DNA of 15,721 nt from Euperipatoides rowelli (taxonomy: Eukaryota; Onychophora; Udeonychophora; Euonychophora; Peripatopsidae): the NCBI GenBank assembly GCA_003024985.2, contig PXIH01S0003085.1, one strand, 5' to 3'. Below, one piece after another: positions 1-10,047 of this stretch; position 1 is the stretch's first letter, and each line of letters starts with the position of its first letter. Below the pieces are notes generated by a model. It had not been told where the DNA came from, ran no database searches, and worked only from the letters and a program-made list of their open reading frames with translations. The position numbers and the translations under genes were made by a program.

Positions 1-435
1 ATCAAGCTTAAACGGGTTTCCAACATGCCTGAGTTCTGAAAAAAGTTTAATTACTGCTNTTTCCTGTGCTTGGGCAGCAGTAAAATTATCAAGATGGTGT
101 TTTTTATTTTTCAACTGAGGTGGAATGCCAGCAATATCCAGCGTCTCTTGTGATATTCGAGCTAAAGCATTTGGATTTTTAGTTAGTTCAACTAACCCAC
201 CTGTAACTTTCATACACCGGTTTTGTTGCTCTAATGCTTCATCGGGGACCAGAGCACAAAATGGTATTTTTGATTGTTGAACAATCCAAATCCAGTTACC
301 TTGTTCAAACTGGTTCCAGATTTCTGGATCTGATATATATAAACTTATCATACTTGCATAATTTGTCAGATCAAGAGCAAACAAGTATCTTACCAATAAT
401 GTCAAAGAATCCAGATGAAGAGACCAATTACCAGT
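1..435 (-). CDS. Partial exon/ORF of an uncharacterised invertebrate multicopy protein family
   Basis: The minus strand is open from the left edge to about 435 (about 145 codons; first in-frame stop at 472-474). That is long for DNA this AT-rich. Landmarks in protein order are TGNWSLHL near 412-435, YASMISLY near 337-360, GNWIWIVQQSK near 268-300, an EQQN box near 217-228, GGLVELTKNP near 169-198, a HH pair near 97-102, and GNPF near 10-21. From memory this order (GNW.LHL, NYA.YL, GNF.VQ, HEQ.N..VKG.GG.VGL..NP.AL, HHEQ, MGNPF) matches a widespread uncharacterised family of corals, molluscs and echinoderms, often multicopy and possibly transposon-associated. No biochemical role is known to me. 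The 5' limit is unclear: an ATT microsatellite with an N at 437 adjoins it and no clean acceptor AG is visible. The C-terminal part lies outside the window. The coding status is well supported, the family match is memory only, and no function is proposed. Confidence 0.6.
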
Positions 436-436
436 T

Positions 437-476
437 CNATAATAATAATTATTATAATAAAATAATAAATATTAAT
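437..476. repeat. (ATT/AAT)n microsatellite
   Basis: This is an imperfect trinucleotide run of ATA/ATT units, with an N call at its left edge. It directly abuts the upstream end of the minus-strand coding fragment. It may therefore be intronic DNA, or it may have disrupted the 5' part of that gene. Confidence 0.7.
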
Positions 477-1848
477 TGGGTAAAAGTTTCATTGTGAATA
501 GTCACATGTAGTACTACGGGAAGGGGGGGGGGAGAAAATTTATGACCACCTCAATTACAGTTGTGCTACTGAGTGACATTTAACTGAAAAAATTTAATCA
601 ATTATATATAGAATGTGATAGAAGAATCCATTACTGACAATAAATAAATTTTTATATTTTCAAAATATTAAATACTTGACTAATTCTTAAAATTCCCAAA
701 AGATGGGCAGAAAGTATCCCTCCCCCCATCTTGGTATTGCTAGGGTTAATAAGGCTAATTATGTGTCTTATAAAACATTTGCTATAAGTATGATTTTAAC
801 ATTATTTTTAATTAGAGTCGTAAATTTAGATAATTCTATCAAGAATTTAGGATACCTTTGTGACATCATAGCTGACGTCAGCAGCAAATGCTGGCATGTC
901 ACCATGATTTTTCGGAAAGCCTGTAAGTAGCTGAATCTAACGATACCAAACACTACTTTTAATCACAAAGTTGCACACGGAATTAGTTTTCCCATATAGG
1001 TGCTCCCCGACGATGAAGGCAAGAGTTATTTACTGCAATTCCTATTTTGTAAATAAATGGAATTACCATTACTTTCATAATTGTCAATTTTTTAATAAAT
1101 TGACCTGTTACTGTTCTTCTTTATTATTTTGCTATAAACAAATAATTCCCCTAAGATAGAAAAATACCTTAGAAAAATAAGAACAGAAATTGATAATGTT
1201 TTATGGTACATTCACAAAGTGCAGAAATTATGAGTGGAAGAAAATAACATGTCTTGCTTTTGATCCAATCAGTCTCTAATCATAATGCATATATCGTAAT
1301 ATTTTTTTTACCGAAGCTGGATATGCACACAGTGTAACAATAGGGTTAAAAGCTACAAAATTAATGACATTATACATCAGAAGCATAATTATAATTTAAG
1401 ATTTTTCCTTCTTGAATTTATATTCCAATATCTGAATTTAGGGCTTTATCTCTGCAGATAGAAGACATTTTATAAACTGTCCTGTAAATGTTTTGGAAAA
1501 TATTAAATTGTAATAAGTCTAGCATGTTCTAAATAAATATTTTTATATAAACAAAAATGGATACAAATTCTATTTATGTGCCAAGTAGGCTCATTCTTTA
1601 CTTTATAACTGAATAATGCAATATGATAAGAATAATCAACTTGAATATACAGTATTGTCCAGAAACTTCACAATCATTTTTCTATTGCATTAATTGATAA
1701 TGTACAAACACTGTGGTATGATTTGACAAACAATTTGTAAGAAATTGTTTAAAAGAAAATAATTAAAAAAAAAAAAAAAAAAATTAGTCTTCCTATACCG
1801 TAAAACAATCTTTTATCTGCGTTAAAATGTTGAAATTAATTTAGTTTC
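440..1848. other. Non-coding AT-rich stretch
   Basis: No exon or RNA gene is recognisable here. Short open frames (for example plus strand 703-930) have no recognisable motif and fall within chance for this composition. Local landmarks are a G-rich run at 518-532, the 12-bp palindrome GCTGACGTCAGC at 871-882, and a run of 19 A at 1765-1783. The A run has no retrotransposon-like sequence in front of it that I can identify. Confidence 0.6.
871..882. promoter_or_regulatory. Palindrome containing a full CRE octamer
   Basis: GCTGACGTCAGC is a perfect 12-bp palindrome with the TGACGTCA core bound by CREB/ATF bZIP dimers in animals. There is no recognisable gene start nearby, so this is only a candidate site. 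A second TGACGTCA occurs at 10022-10029. Confidence 0.25.
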
Positions 1849-2002
1849 CAACACAAATTGTATCGGATTGACTGTGCAAAATAAAAGAGATGGCAACACA
1901 AATTGTATCAGTGCAAAATAAGAGATGGCAACACAAATTGTATCAGTGCAAAATAAGAGGTGGCAACACAAATATCAGATTGAGTGTACAAAATAAAATA
2001 TG
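1849..2002 (+). repeat. Tandem repeat, about four copies of a 35-bp unit
   Basis: The unit begins CAACACAAATTGTATC and ends near AAATAAGAGATGG. Copy 1 (1849-1893) is longer because of an internal GGATTGAC-type insert. Copies 2 (1894-1928) and 3 (1929-1963) are each 35 bp and differ at one visible position. Copy 4 (1964 to about 2002) is diverged and again carries a GATTGAG-type insert. The near identity of the two central copies suggests recent unit duplication. There is no coding potential in the repeat. Confidence 0.9.
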
Positions 2003-2463
2003 TTGCATCTAATTGTGCTTTCAGTTAAATATTGTTAGCTCTTTTAATTTTTTTTTTGAGAGGGAATCACACCTTTTCAACATAATTTATTTACAAAATA
2101 ATAAAATAAATCATTATTTCAAATTATTAAAAGCAAAATTCAGAAAAATCTTCTTATTCTGAACTAAATTATTTATAATAATGCCATAAATCTTAAGTAA
2201 AAAAAAAATAAAAACTTATCAAAAATATACTGGAGGCTATGTAGAAAAATATGGTGGGCCATGACATTTGTGAAAATTTAGAAGTAGCTTATGAGATACA
2301 AAAATCTGTTCAAATCCACTTTTAAATTACTGTATTTCAAATACATCAATTATTTCAATATAATTTCACAATTAGTTTAAGGCAAATGATAGCAAGCAGT
2401 AGTGGATTGTAAATAATTCACATTTGGGAATGCCCGGATGTAGCGCCTTTGGTCGCTTGCGTT

Positions 2464-2493
2464 GATATCTCTGCTTGCTTGGATATCTCTGCT
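2464..2493 (+). repeat. 18-bp direct duplication in a GC-richer patch
   Basis: GATATCTCTGCT occurs at 2464-2475 and again at 2482-2493, a period of 18 bp. It lies just after an unusually GC- and CpG-rich patch for this window (2430-2462, with CCCGGATG and GCGCC). The patch may be a fragment of an old repeat or a regulatory island. Nothing more specific can be supported. Confidence 0.5.
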
Positions 2494-4884
2494 ATATGTA
2501 CTGTATATATTGTTTTTGATTGAATTGGATATTATAGAGGACTTTCATCATTTTTATTTATCCTGTGCTTTACTACCGATTTACAAGCAGTGGATTAGTA
2601 AGAAATGCGGAAATGTGAAGTATTAGCTTTAACATATTATGTTTTACACCATGGATTATTTATTCTTTATGGATTAATGTCATCCATTATATTGTTTTTA
2701 TTTTTCCTTCATATGCTTATTATTTAATCGCTTTTATGACAAAAATTATGTCTGATATAAACTGGATCTTTTGAACATTTTGAATTTCATCGCTGGATTA
2801 CGCTACTTGTTAATAACCTTTGACCTTATCTACTTTGACGTTGCAAGTTTGTTTCGTGATCTGACCTTTTTGACTTCTTATGGATTCCAATAGACATGGC
2901 TTATGAAATATTATAAGACTATGGTGATGCAATTGATCTCTGCTATTCGATATTATCCATTTTATTTGTTTTATTGAATCAACTAGTCTTATTATTTTAT
3001 TGTAAATATTGGCTATATCATTAGGGGCTAAGCCGATATATTTCTCACTAATTTTATTTTCCAGTTTGGTTTTAATAAATACCTGTAATAATATTAATAA
3101 CATAGATACACTAATTGAACACTGTTTTCAATGAGGAGGAAAAAAATATCTTCCCCTCATACATCGAAGTTCCTATATTTAAAAAAAATTGCAAAGAATG
3201 AATATACACTGTAAGTCTATACATTCATATCTGCATAATGTTTGCAATTTTACTGTCATTATTTCATATTTATTTTCTGTTTTGAATGTTTGAAAGATTT
3301 AAGAATACAATGTATAAGATTCAGGGCTAAAAAGAAGAAACATTTAGGTTTTTTTTTTTAGTGTGAGAACAGAACCTTTATTTAATATGTGAGTCTATTG
3401 TTTGAATTACAAATATTTACAGTAATACAGGAAGTTCCTGTAATCAATTTTTAATTTATCCATTCCCCTGTGCTGTAGCAGTTTGTTAAACACTAAGCTA
3501 TGTAACTGTATAGTACTTGTGTTTCAATTAGGAAATAAACAGTATTTACAGTAGCTACAGTATGTTTGTTGTTATTTAGAACAATGTTGGCTTTCTTTTC
3601 TATGAGTAGACTCTGTTTTCCTGGGTCATAACTTGAGGTGCCAGCTTTCATTTTGTGTTATTGTTACCAATTAAATAATAGCAACAAAGCGTATATTGCT
3701 TTTTTTAAACAATATATCACATTCTCAACTTTCCCCTATTGTAAATCAACCTTTACAATTATTACCTCATCGCTTTAAACCTGTTTACTAATTTTTATGA
3801 TTTATTTTATTGGTTTTTGGTCTTTATGGCCTTCTCTACATAAAAATAATGTTGTCGGTTCTTATTTATTAATTTCTTTTTGATTAGCAAAATATAGCAA
3901 TCTAAATGTAATGTAACTGTATTTTCAACTTCTATTTGTTGAAAATTAAGCAAACATGTTTTTACTTTTAGTTCTTTTTTAACCATCTGTAAATCATGGG
4001 CTTCCGTAATAAATACAATATATAATAAGTATATGTGCATCAGAGAGTGATAAATTGCATAGCAAACACATTTTTCTTTTCACTCTTAAATTGAGAATAT
4101 CTTTGTGTTTTCGAGACATTACCATCAACCCACTATCACATTATCAATCTTCATTCTTATCTTTCTAAGATAGATGAAATCTATGTTAATTTCTTTATTG
4201 CAAAAATAAAATGAAAACTCCAAGTGAAATCCACTGGCAGATTGACCATTACTGAAGCCACTGTAATTCCAAGACTTTCCACAGTGTTAGTTCTCAAAAC
4301 AGATGTTGAACAACTTCTATTTTTTCAGTAAATGTGAAGCTGTTATAAAGCATATGTCTTTTTAAACTTTCAGTTATAATGGGGAGTGAAGATTTTCCTC
4401 GGACTTTGTTCCTTATATAAAAGGACTAATATAAAACTTATGTACTGTAAATTTCATTACAAATAGCTTCAAATTAGGAATGGTTTCCTAAGTTGGCCTA
4501 CTGAATATTGCAAGATGAGCTTTTGACCCCAATTCCCCTTCCACTAAAAAACCCAAACAGGATTACTTATGACTAGTGATTCAAATACCAGACCAAAAAT
4601 GTATTATGGTATTCTTATTTTTCAAAACAGGGTTAGTGGTATTGTATATTAAATATTTTAGTATAACAGGCATGTTAGATACAAAAAGTAGGTGCTGTAT
4701 GTAAAAGTTACACACAGTTTTGTGACAACAGATTTTCAATATACAGTATATTAGAATCTTAAAATACCCTATAGGCCTATTACTGATGAGTCAATTTGAA
4801 TACTGGTAGAATCCCATTATGTTTAAATTTGAGATTAATATTGTTTTTCATAGGCTAATTGGTTTTAAAATCACAAAATGGCTA

Positions 4885-4985
4885 ACTAGGGATGGATTAA
4901 GCCTTCGTAGGGCCTTAGTCAAAGCTAAGATTTGGGCCCTCTTATAATACAGTATATATGGCCCCCAACATCCTGGCCAAGCATC
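4885..4985. repeat. GGGCC-rich patch, possible old dispersed-repeat fragment
   Basis: This patch has GGGCC-type runs near 4909 and 4935 and GGCCCCC near 4960, surrounded by AT-rich DNA. The contrast in composition and the internal repetition of GGGCC/AAGCTAAG-like words suggest a fragment of a dispersed repeat. I cannot name a family and see no flanking target duplication. Confidence 0.25.
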
Positions 4986-6260
4986 ACTCCGTTACCGTAT
5001 ATGTTTGATAAGTTTTTATTTTTATTTTTGGCTGTTGGACACTTTGATAAATATTACAAGGTTTTCTTTTTTTTTGTTATGTCAATCTAGACATTATGTA
5101 AAATAATAATATCTCCTAAAAATGGATCCCCTATGTTTTAATATAGGCCACATTTGCCTACTATGCCTTGGCATTAAAATGACCCTGTAGCCATCTAAAA
5201 ATAATGTAATTCATTATCTTTATTTATGTCTTTGAGATAAATTCACTAAAATATTCTCCATATTATTTTACCTACTGGTATTTCAATGAATACAAAGTTA
5301 TTTAGCTTGTCTTTCTGTCACGAGGTACTGTACAGTATATTGATGTTTCCCACACTTTATTTTCTATAGAAAAAGGGTTAAATTGGAGTTAAATTTTTTT
5401 GATAATCTAAACAAGTCCTTAAATTTAAGTCTCGGCAATCAAATTAGCCAGAATATAAGAATTCCTTGGATTAAATAAAGAAATAAAAAAAAACAATTAT
5501 AATTTAAATTTGTTTACTAATAGGATCAATTATACTATTTGTTTTAAAAGTCTCCATTTTAATTAAATCTATGTAGACTGTTGGAACACATTTTTGGTTA
5601 TGGTAATTACTTTCAGTTCCTGATGATGTACTTTAGGAAGATTTATATATTGCTTTTTTTTTTTTCAATGTTAATTATTTTCAAATTTTTAATTCTATCC
5701 CAAATTTTAAATTGCTGATGAAAAAAAATGACAAATAATGTGCTACTTTAACAATGAAAACTTGGTGTTTACTCAGTAAAATCAATAATTTTCATTTGAA
5801 AGCTGTTCTTTTTAGAAAAAGATCTGCAAGAAATTAATAGTGAAGAAAAAATATAAAGAATAAATGACATCACCCGGGATTTATTAAAAAAAAAAATATT
5901 GGAGAAGAAATAAATGTAAATATTGAGTGGTTGATCAATAAAATCATTTCTGTAAAATCTTATACATAATTATTTAAGTGACAAAATATAATCTTAATTT
6001 GAATTTCATCAAATAATAATAAAAATAATAATAAACACTAAAAGTAGCAAGTTGAATGATTGATAATTGTTTTTAATGATGTCATTTATAGCGAGAGTTT
6101 GCAAAGAATATATACAGACACAGTACATTCTATTTATTGTTGCACTTACCAAGTTGCCCTAATAGTGTTTACTGAAGATATCTCTTACNAGTCCGGGAAT
6201 TTTTAATATACACCAAAGCCTCGATTTAAATTGTAGTTTGGCCTCTAAAATATGCCACTC

Positions 6261-8160
6261 AAAGCGAAACGACTCAAATCTAAATATAAATTTCCATAGA
6301 AATATTAAAGACTTGATTAGCTATAAAAAGCCTGTTTTAAAATATACAGTATTTAAAAGATAAAAGCAAGACCAATATTATGACACGTATAAACCTGCTA
6401 GAAATTCTCTAAAAATATTGATTATTAAAAGCAAAAGATCATTTGAAAATGAGCTGGTTATGAGAGCTAAATCTGATATTAAGCAATTATTCAATCATAC
6501 TAGAAATCAAAATAATTGCTCCCATATAATCATTGATAAAATTATAAGTCAAGATAAAATAATTTCTGATTTACACCTTATTGCTAATGAATTTCGTGAC
6601 TACTTTATTGCAAAATCTAAAAACAGTATTGCTGCTAAACTTAACTTTGACATAAATCACTCGGTTATTTTTGATTCCCCAATCACCACCGATGAACTTC
6701 TTGTCTTCTTCAATATTAAGAAAACATTTTCGGTTGGTATTGATAACATTTTCTACTATTTTTAATTGTAAATCATTTTTTGTTAGATTCGTTCTCTTAT
6801 TTGCGAATTTTAGCGTTTCAAATGGTTTGTTAATTAATAGTTGGAAATGTGGCTTTGTTACACCGGTTTATAAAAAGGGGCCCAGACAAAAACTTGATAG
6901 TTATAGACCCATCACCAATCTGATCTGTATTAGTAAGATAGTATTGTTACAAAGAATGGAGAAATTTATTTCTGATAGTAATGTCTTGGGCCGACCATCA
7001 ACATGGTTTTATAAAGTCTAGATCAAACCAGTCCAATTTACTTGAAGCACTTGATAATTGGACTCGAGCTAGAGATTGTGGGTTGTCAAGTTACTGTTTT
7101 CTTCTCTGATTATAGAAGTGCATTTGATATCATGGATTACTCTGCTCTTCTCAACAAATTATTCTTTCTAGGCTTTGACTTTTATATTATAAAATGGATC
7201 CATTCTTACCTTTTTAATAGAAATTATCGTGTAAAAATTAATTCTACTTACTCAAAACATTTCTTTCCTGATTTTGGTGTCCCTCAAGGTAGTGTCCTCT
7301 CAGCCACATTATTTAACCTGTTAGTATCTGATGCTTTGGCAGGTGACAATTGTTTCATCCTGTCTTATGCGGATGATTTTAAGATTTATAGAAATATCTC
7401 AAGTATTAATGACTGTATTGATTTTCAAAGTAATATTGATCATTTTGTAAATTGGTCTAATTCTAANGGCCTTATCATTAATACCGGCAANTGTTTTACA
7501 ATGGACATTGGAAAGAAAGTCTCTGGATATATTTATCACATTGATAAATCAATTGTTAAATCTTCTAATGTACAAAAAGACTTTGGAGTTTACATTGACT
7601 TGTGTCTTTCTTTCTCCAAACATTATTTCCTTTCTAAAAGAATGAGACAGAAATGTGATATCTTTTCAGAAGCTTTAGCTTTATTAACCTGTTTACTTTC
7701 AAGACCCCTTACAATGTCTATGTTCAACCCTTGCTGGATTATTTCTCTTTGGTTTATTCATTTACCAACTCAACTGATGTATCAAAACTAGATAAGGCTT
7801 TTAGAGCCATGACTGAACATATTTTTATTCTTAGGGGTCATAATTATCATGAAAGAATTGTTTCAAATCTCATGTATACACCTAGTCGGAGAAAAATACA
7901 ATATGACACTATTTACTTATAAAAACTTCACATGAGATAATCTTTTTAGAAAAAAACCAAAGTATAGTCAACAGTAGAGGAAACTTTAGAAAGCTTGCAC
8001 ATGTTACACATAACACCCTTGTACGATCAAGATTTTTGTCAGGGTAATTTTTTGGTGGAACTCTCTCCCTCACAGCATTGTCTCAGTGTCAAGATTTGAA
8101 GAATTTAAACAAGGTCTTGATATATATTTGTCTACTATTGACTACTTTATTCAGGTTTAG
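6261..8160 (+). pseudogene. Reverse transcriptase ORF2 remnant, multiply frameshifted
   Basis: This is the ORF of the element, which would encode the endonuclease/reverse transcriptase polyprotein that copies element RNA at nicked chromosomal DNA. Homology passes through reading frames at about 6261-6297, 6301-6762, 6740-6990, 6993-7085, 7084-7655, 7661-7915, 7916-8044 and 8041-8160. That makes seven frame changes. Visible nonsense codons inside the homologous path are few (one TAG at 6297, one TAA at 6361). Key motifs survive: SYRPI in the fingers, HQHGF near 6996, motif A FSDYRSAFD with the catalytic Asp codon at 7108, motif B GVPQGS at 7276-7293, motif C YADD at 7366-7377, and WNSLP near the C-terminus. 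Ambiguous bases lie at about 7467 and 7491. The copy cannot make a full protein as written. Several shifts sit at or near homopolymers (6756, 7921, 8048), so some may be sequencing errors. Confidence 0.85.
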
Positions 8161-8298
8161 TGTTTTGATTTATGATTGCTGAAAAGTCTTAATCAGACTA
8201 TCTGTATGATTAAACAAACATTGAAATTTATAAGATAGGTTCCTGTATTATAATCATATAGTATCTTTTTTTGTCAATGCTGTATAAAAGAAACAAAC

Positions 8299-8315
8299 TT
8301 TTCCATTTCCATTCA
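8299..8315 (+). repeat. TTTCCA-type 3'-terminal short repeat of the retroelement
   Basis: Two to three imperfect TTTCCA units close the 3' UTR about 140 bp after the ORF stop. CR1-group elements characteristically end in short tandem repeats that the RT recognises during priming, instead of poly(A). This is therefore taken as the right boundary of the insertion. Confidence 0.5.
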
Positions 8316-8319
8316 TTTT

Positions 8320-9463
8320 TGCATAAGATTTAATTTTAGAAAGTAGGGCAAATTGAGGCCAGATTAATTAAAAATGAGACGTCGATTAAAAAACAAGCAA
8401 AACATTTTAAAAAGCCATTTTAAAAAAATAGTTTACTTAGCATAGGCTACTAAATAAATAGAATATTTAATTAAAAAATCATTAAATATAATGTCTCTTT
8501 GTATTTTTAAGAAATATTACAGTACGGTAGTTTAATTATTTTTTTTAACATCTACCGTATTTAATATGATTTAGCAGTATTTTTTTTTTACTATAGGCCT
8601 ATATTCCAATACAGTATTAATTCTTTTTTTTTTTTTTAAATCTCTTTGGGGTTAAATTTATTTATTAAGCTATTACAAACAACTTGATGACGAAACATAA
8701 ATGGCTCAAAATGAAAAATTGTCTTTATTTACCAATGACTTAATGATGAAACATTTCAAATAGAGGCTCTGGTATTAGTTATTTTCTCCAATATTAACAT
8801 TATTTGTCATTGGCTAGCAATGTACCATTAATTTAATTGCTTTGCCATATGTACTGTATAACTAAGGCTTCTCATAACCGCAATATTCTGACTATTCCGA
8901 ATGGCCATCGTTGTAACACGTCTGAAATTTGATCATGTGTATGCCTTGTAACAATTTCATTCTAAAAACATTGGCAATCTGTCCTGCAAAACGGCTACTA
9001 GGTGCATTGTTGTGTATTACGGTAGCATAATTAATAGTATATATGTTTATTGAGGTTACAGAACAGGCACACAAGATATACTGTACAGTTTTATTGTTGA
9101 TATAGCATGTATTCTAAAATTGTTTATCATCTCTAGTAGACTTGAATTATTATATCTATAATCTTATATGTATATACTGTATATCCATCTAGTTATTAAC
9201 TATAACTTAATGATTATAACTATTACAATCTTGGGGACATTCTACTATATCTTGTGTAGTCTATAACTAATTATTTTCTTGATTTGTGCCAATAATGTTT
9301 GAATACTTTTTTTTTATGTTCTTCTATTTGCAGAGGTTTCTGTATTTTTTTTATCTTTTATTTGGCATTTTTGCAATAAATCTGAAATTATTTTTTCTTT
9401 CTAAATTTTGAATTTTTATTAGATTATTTTTATTACCGGTATTATAGGCCGAGTTTCAATTGA
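8320..9463. other. Non-coding AT-rich stretch
   Basis: There is no recognisable exon or RNA gene. The stretch holds several T/A homopolymers, one TAGGCCTA palindrome near 8594, TACCGTA/TACGGTA words, and a weak direct repeat (ACTTGATGACGAAACAT near 8684 against ACTTAATGATGAAACAT near 8739). It is likely upstream intron or intergenic DNA relative to the TDG exons. Confidence 0.55.
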
Positions 9464-10047
9464 TTTAATGCTGACTCTCACTCCCACTCACACTTTGACT
9501 CCGACTTTGAGTCTGACTCTCACTTTTGAATTGAGACAGCTTCAGAGAGTGTACACTTCTATTATGACATCTTGTGGTAGTTTGTGAAATAAAATGGCAA
9601 CAAGAAACCATAGCGCATTATTTATACTGTAATTTTTTTTTTAGGTTATTGTACGAATTAAATTTTATATATAAATTTTTTTTTTTTTTGATTATTTGGA
9701 TTTTTTAAAAAGTCAATGCTACTTTATTTACTAGTTAATTTGTATTTTATTAATAATACATTATAAGTTAAAAGGGTGAATTCACCTTTACAAAAAAAAA
9801 AAAAGATTACTTACAAATAAAAATACTTTTTTCGGACATTTTGTTGATTTTTTTTTCTCAATATATTATAAGCGTAACAAATTATTTTTTCATAGTTACC
9901 TTATTTTCAAAATGGCGATGAACAATAGTCTACTGAAGTGTGCATCGAGGACACATCGTCGATGACTTGGCGACTCGCTGACTCGATGATTCTCCATTTC
10001 CTCCAATTGATACAGCCTTGCTGACGTCAGAGTGAGAGTCTGCATTT
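9464..10047. mobile_element. Possible non-autonomous DNA element with GACTC-rich ends
   Basis: The left edge has AATGCTGACTCTCACTC (about 9468-9484). The right edge has GAGTGAGAGTCTGCATT (about 10030-10046), an inverted match with one mismatch in 17. Both ends carry clusters of GACTC/GAGTC words: about four or five within 9472-9525, and several within 9970-10045. Terminal inverted repeats with subterminal word clusters are how MITE-like elements look, because transposases bind such words. The interior is AT-rich and non-coding. No clear target-site duplication was found, and the left cluster could instead be a degenerate hexanucleotide satellite. Tentative. Confidence 0.35.
10022..10029. promoter_or_regulatory. 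CRE octamer TGACGTCA
   Basis: This is a second full CREB/ATF-type palindrome, next to the right GACTC-rich end of the possible DNA element. It is about 1.2 kb upstream of the first visible TDG exon, but that exon is internal, so it is not an evident promoter position. Candidate only. Confidence 0.2.

Larger units (their letters stand above)
2003..6240. other. Long non-coding AT-rich stretch
   Basis: No convincing exon is present. The longest frames (minus 2810-3103, 97 codons; minus 3807-4040, 77 codons) have low-complexity, lysine/isoleucine-rich translations without recognisable motifs, and about one frame of that length is expected by chance in this composition. The stretch contains several 8-10 nt A or T runs, a GC-richer patch with an 18-bp duplication at 2430-2493, and a GGGCC-rich patch at 4885-4985. 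It could be intergenic DNA or an intron. Confidence 0.6.
6250..8318 (+). mobile_element. 5'-truncated CR1/L2-like non-LTR retrotransposon
   Basis: The element has four parts in order: a basic linker just after the endonuclease domain (PLKAKRLKSKYKFP from 6261), an RNSLK/KRSFE linker (6397-6450), reverse transcriptase (about 6690-7700), and a C-terminal region with the WNSLP box (8056-8070). A stop at 8158-8160 is followed by about 150 bp of 3' UTR. The 3' end carries short TTTCCA repeats (8299-8315) rather than a poly(A), which is typical of CR1-group elements. There is no LTR, gag or integrase. The 5' edge is approximate, because endonuclease motifs upstream are absent or too decayed to see. 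The truncation fits incomplete target-primed reverse transcription. No target-site duplication was identified by eye. RT motif style (GVPQGSVLS, YADD) plus the WNSLP C-terminus favours CR1/L2/Daphne-type over RTE or L1. Confidence 0.85.

Noticed and set aside
703-930. 75-codon plus-strand frame and overlapping 61-codon minus-strand frame
   Set aside because: The translations show no recognisable motif, no good splice or start context is visible, and such lengths are expected by chance in this composition.
1765-1783. A19 run as the poly(A) tail of a processed pseudogene or SINE
   Set aside because: No gene-like, tRNA-like or RT-like sequence precedes it and no flanking target duplication was seen.
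1849-2002. Regular repeats considered as a CRISPR array
   Set aside because: The units are head-to-tail with no unique spacers, and the genome is eukaryotic.
2810-3103. 97-codon minus-strand frame
   Set aside because: Its length is about what chance yields once in a window of this size. The translation is basic and isoleucine-rich, without family motifs. It may overlap an old repeat but is not supportable as a gene.
3807-4040. 77-codon minus-strand frame
   Set aside because: The translation is low-complexity and K/I/L-rich, with no motif and no splice context.
6180-8400. Weak inverted similarity (GGCCTC-type words) on both sides of the retroelement, as if terminal inverted repeats
   Set aside because: The match is short and gapped, and non-LTR elements do not have terminal inverted repeats. 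Treated as chance.
8892-9074. 60-codon minus-strand frame
   Set aside because: No recognisable protein features. It lies in a non-coding stretch between a retroelement and the TDG exons.
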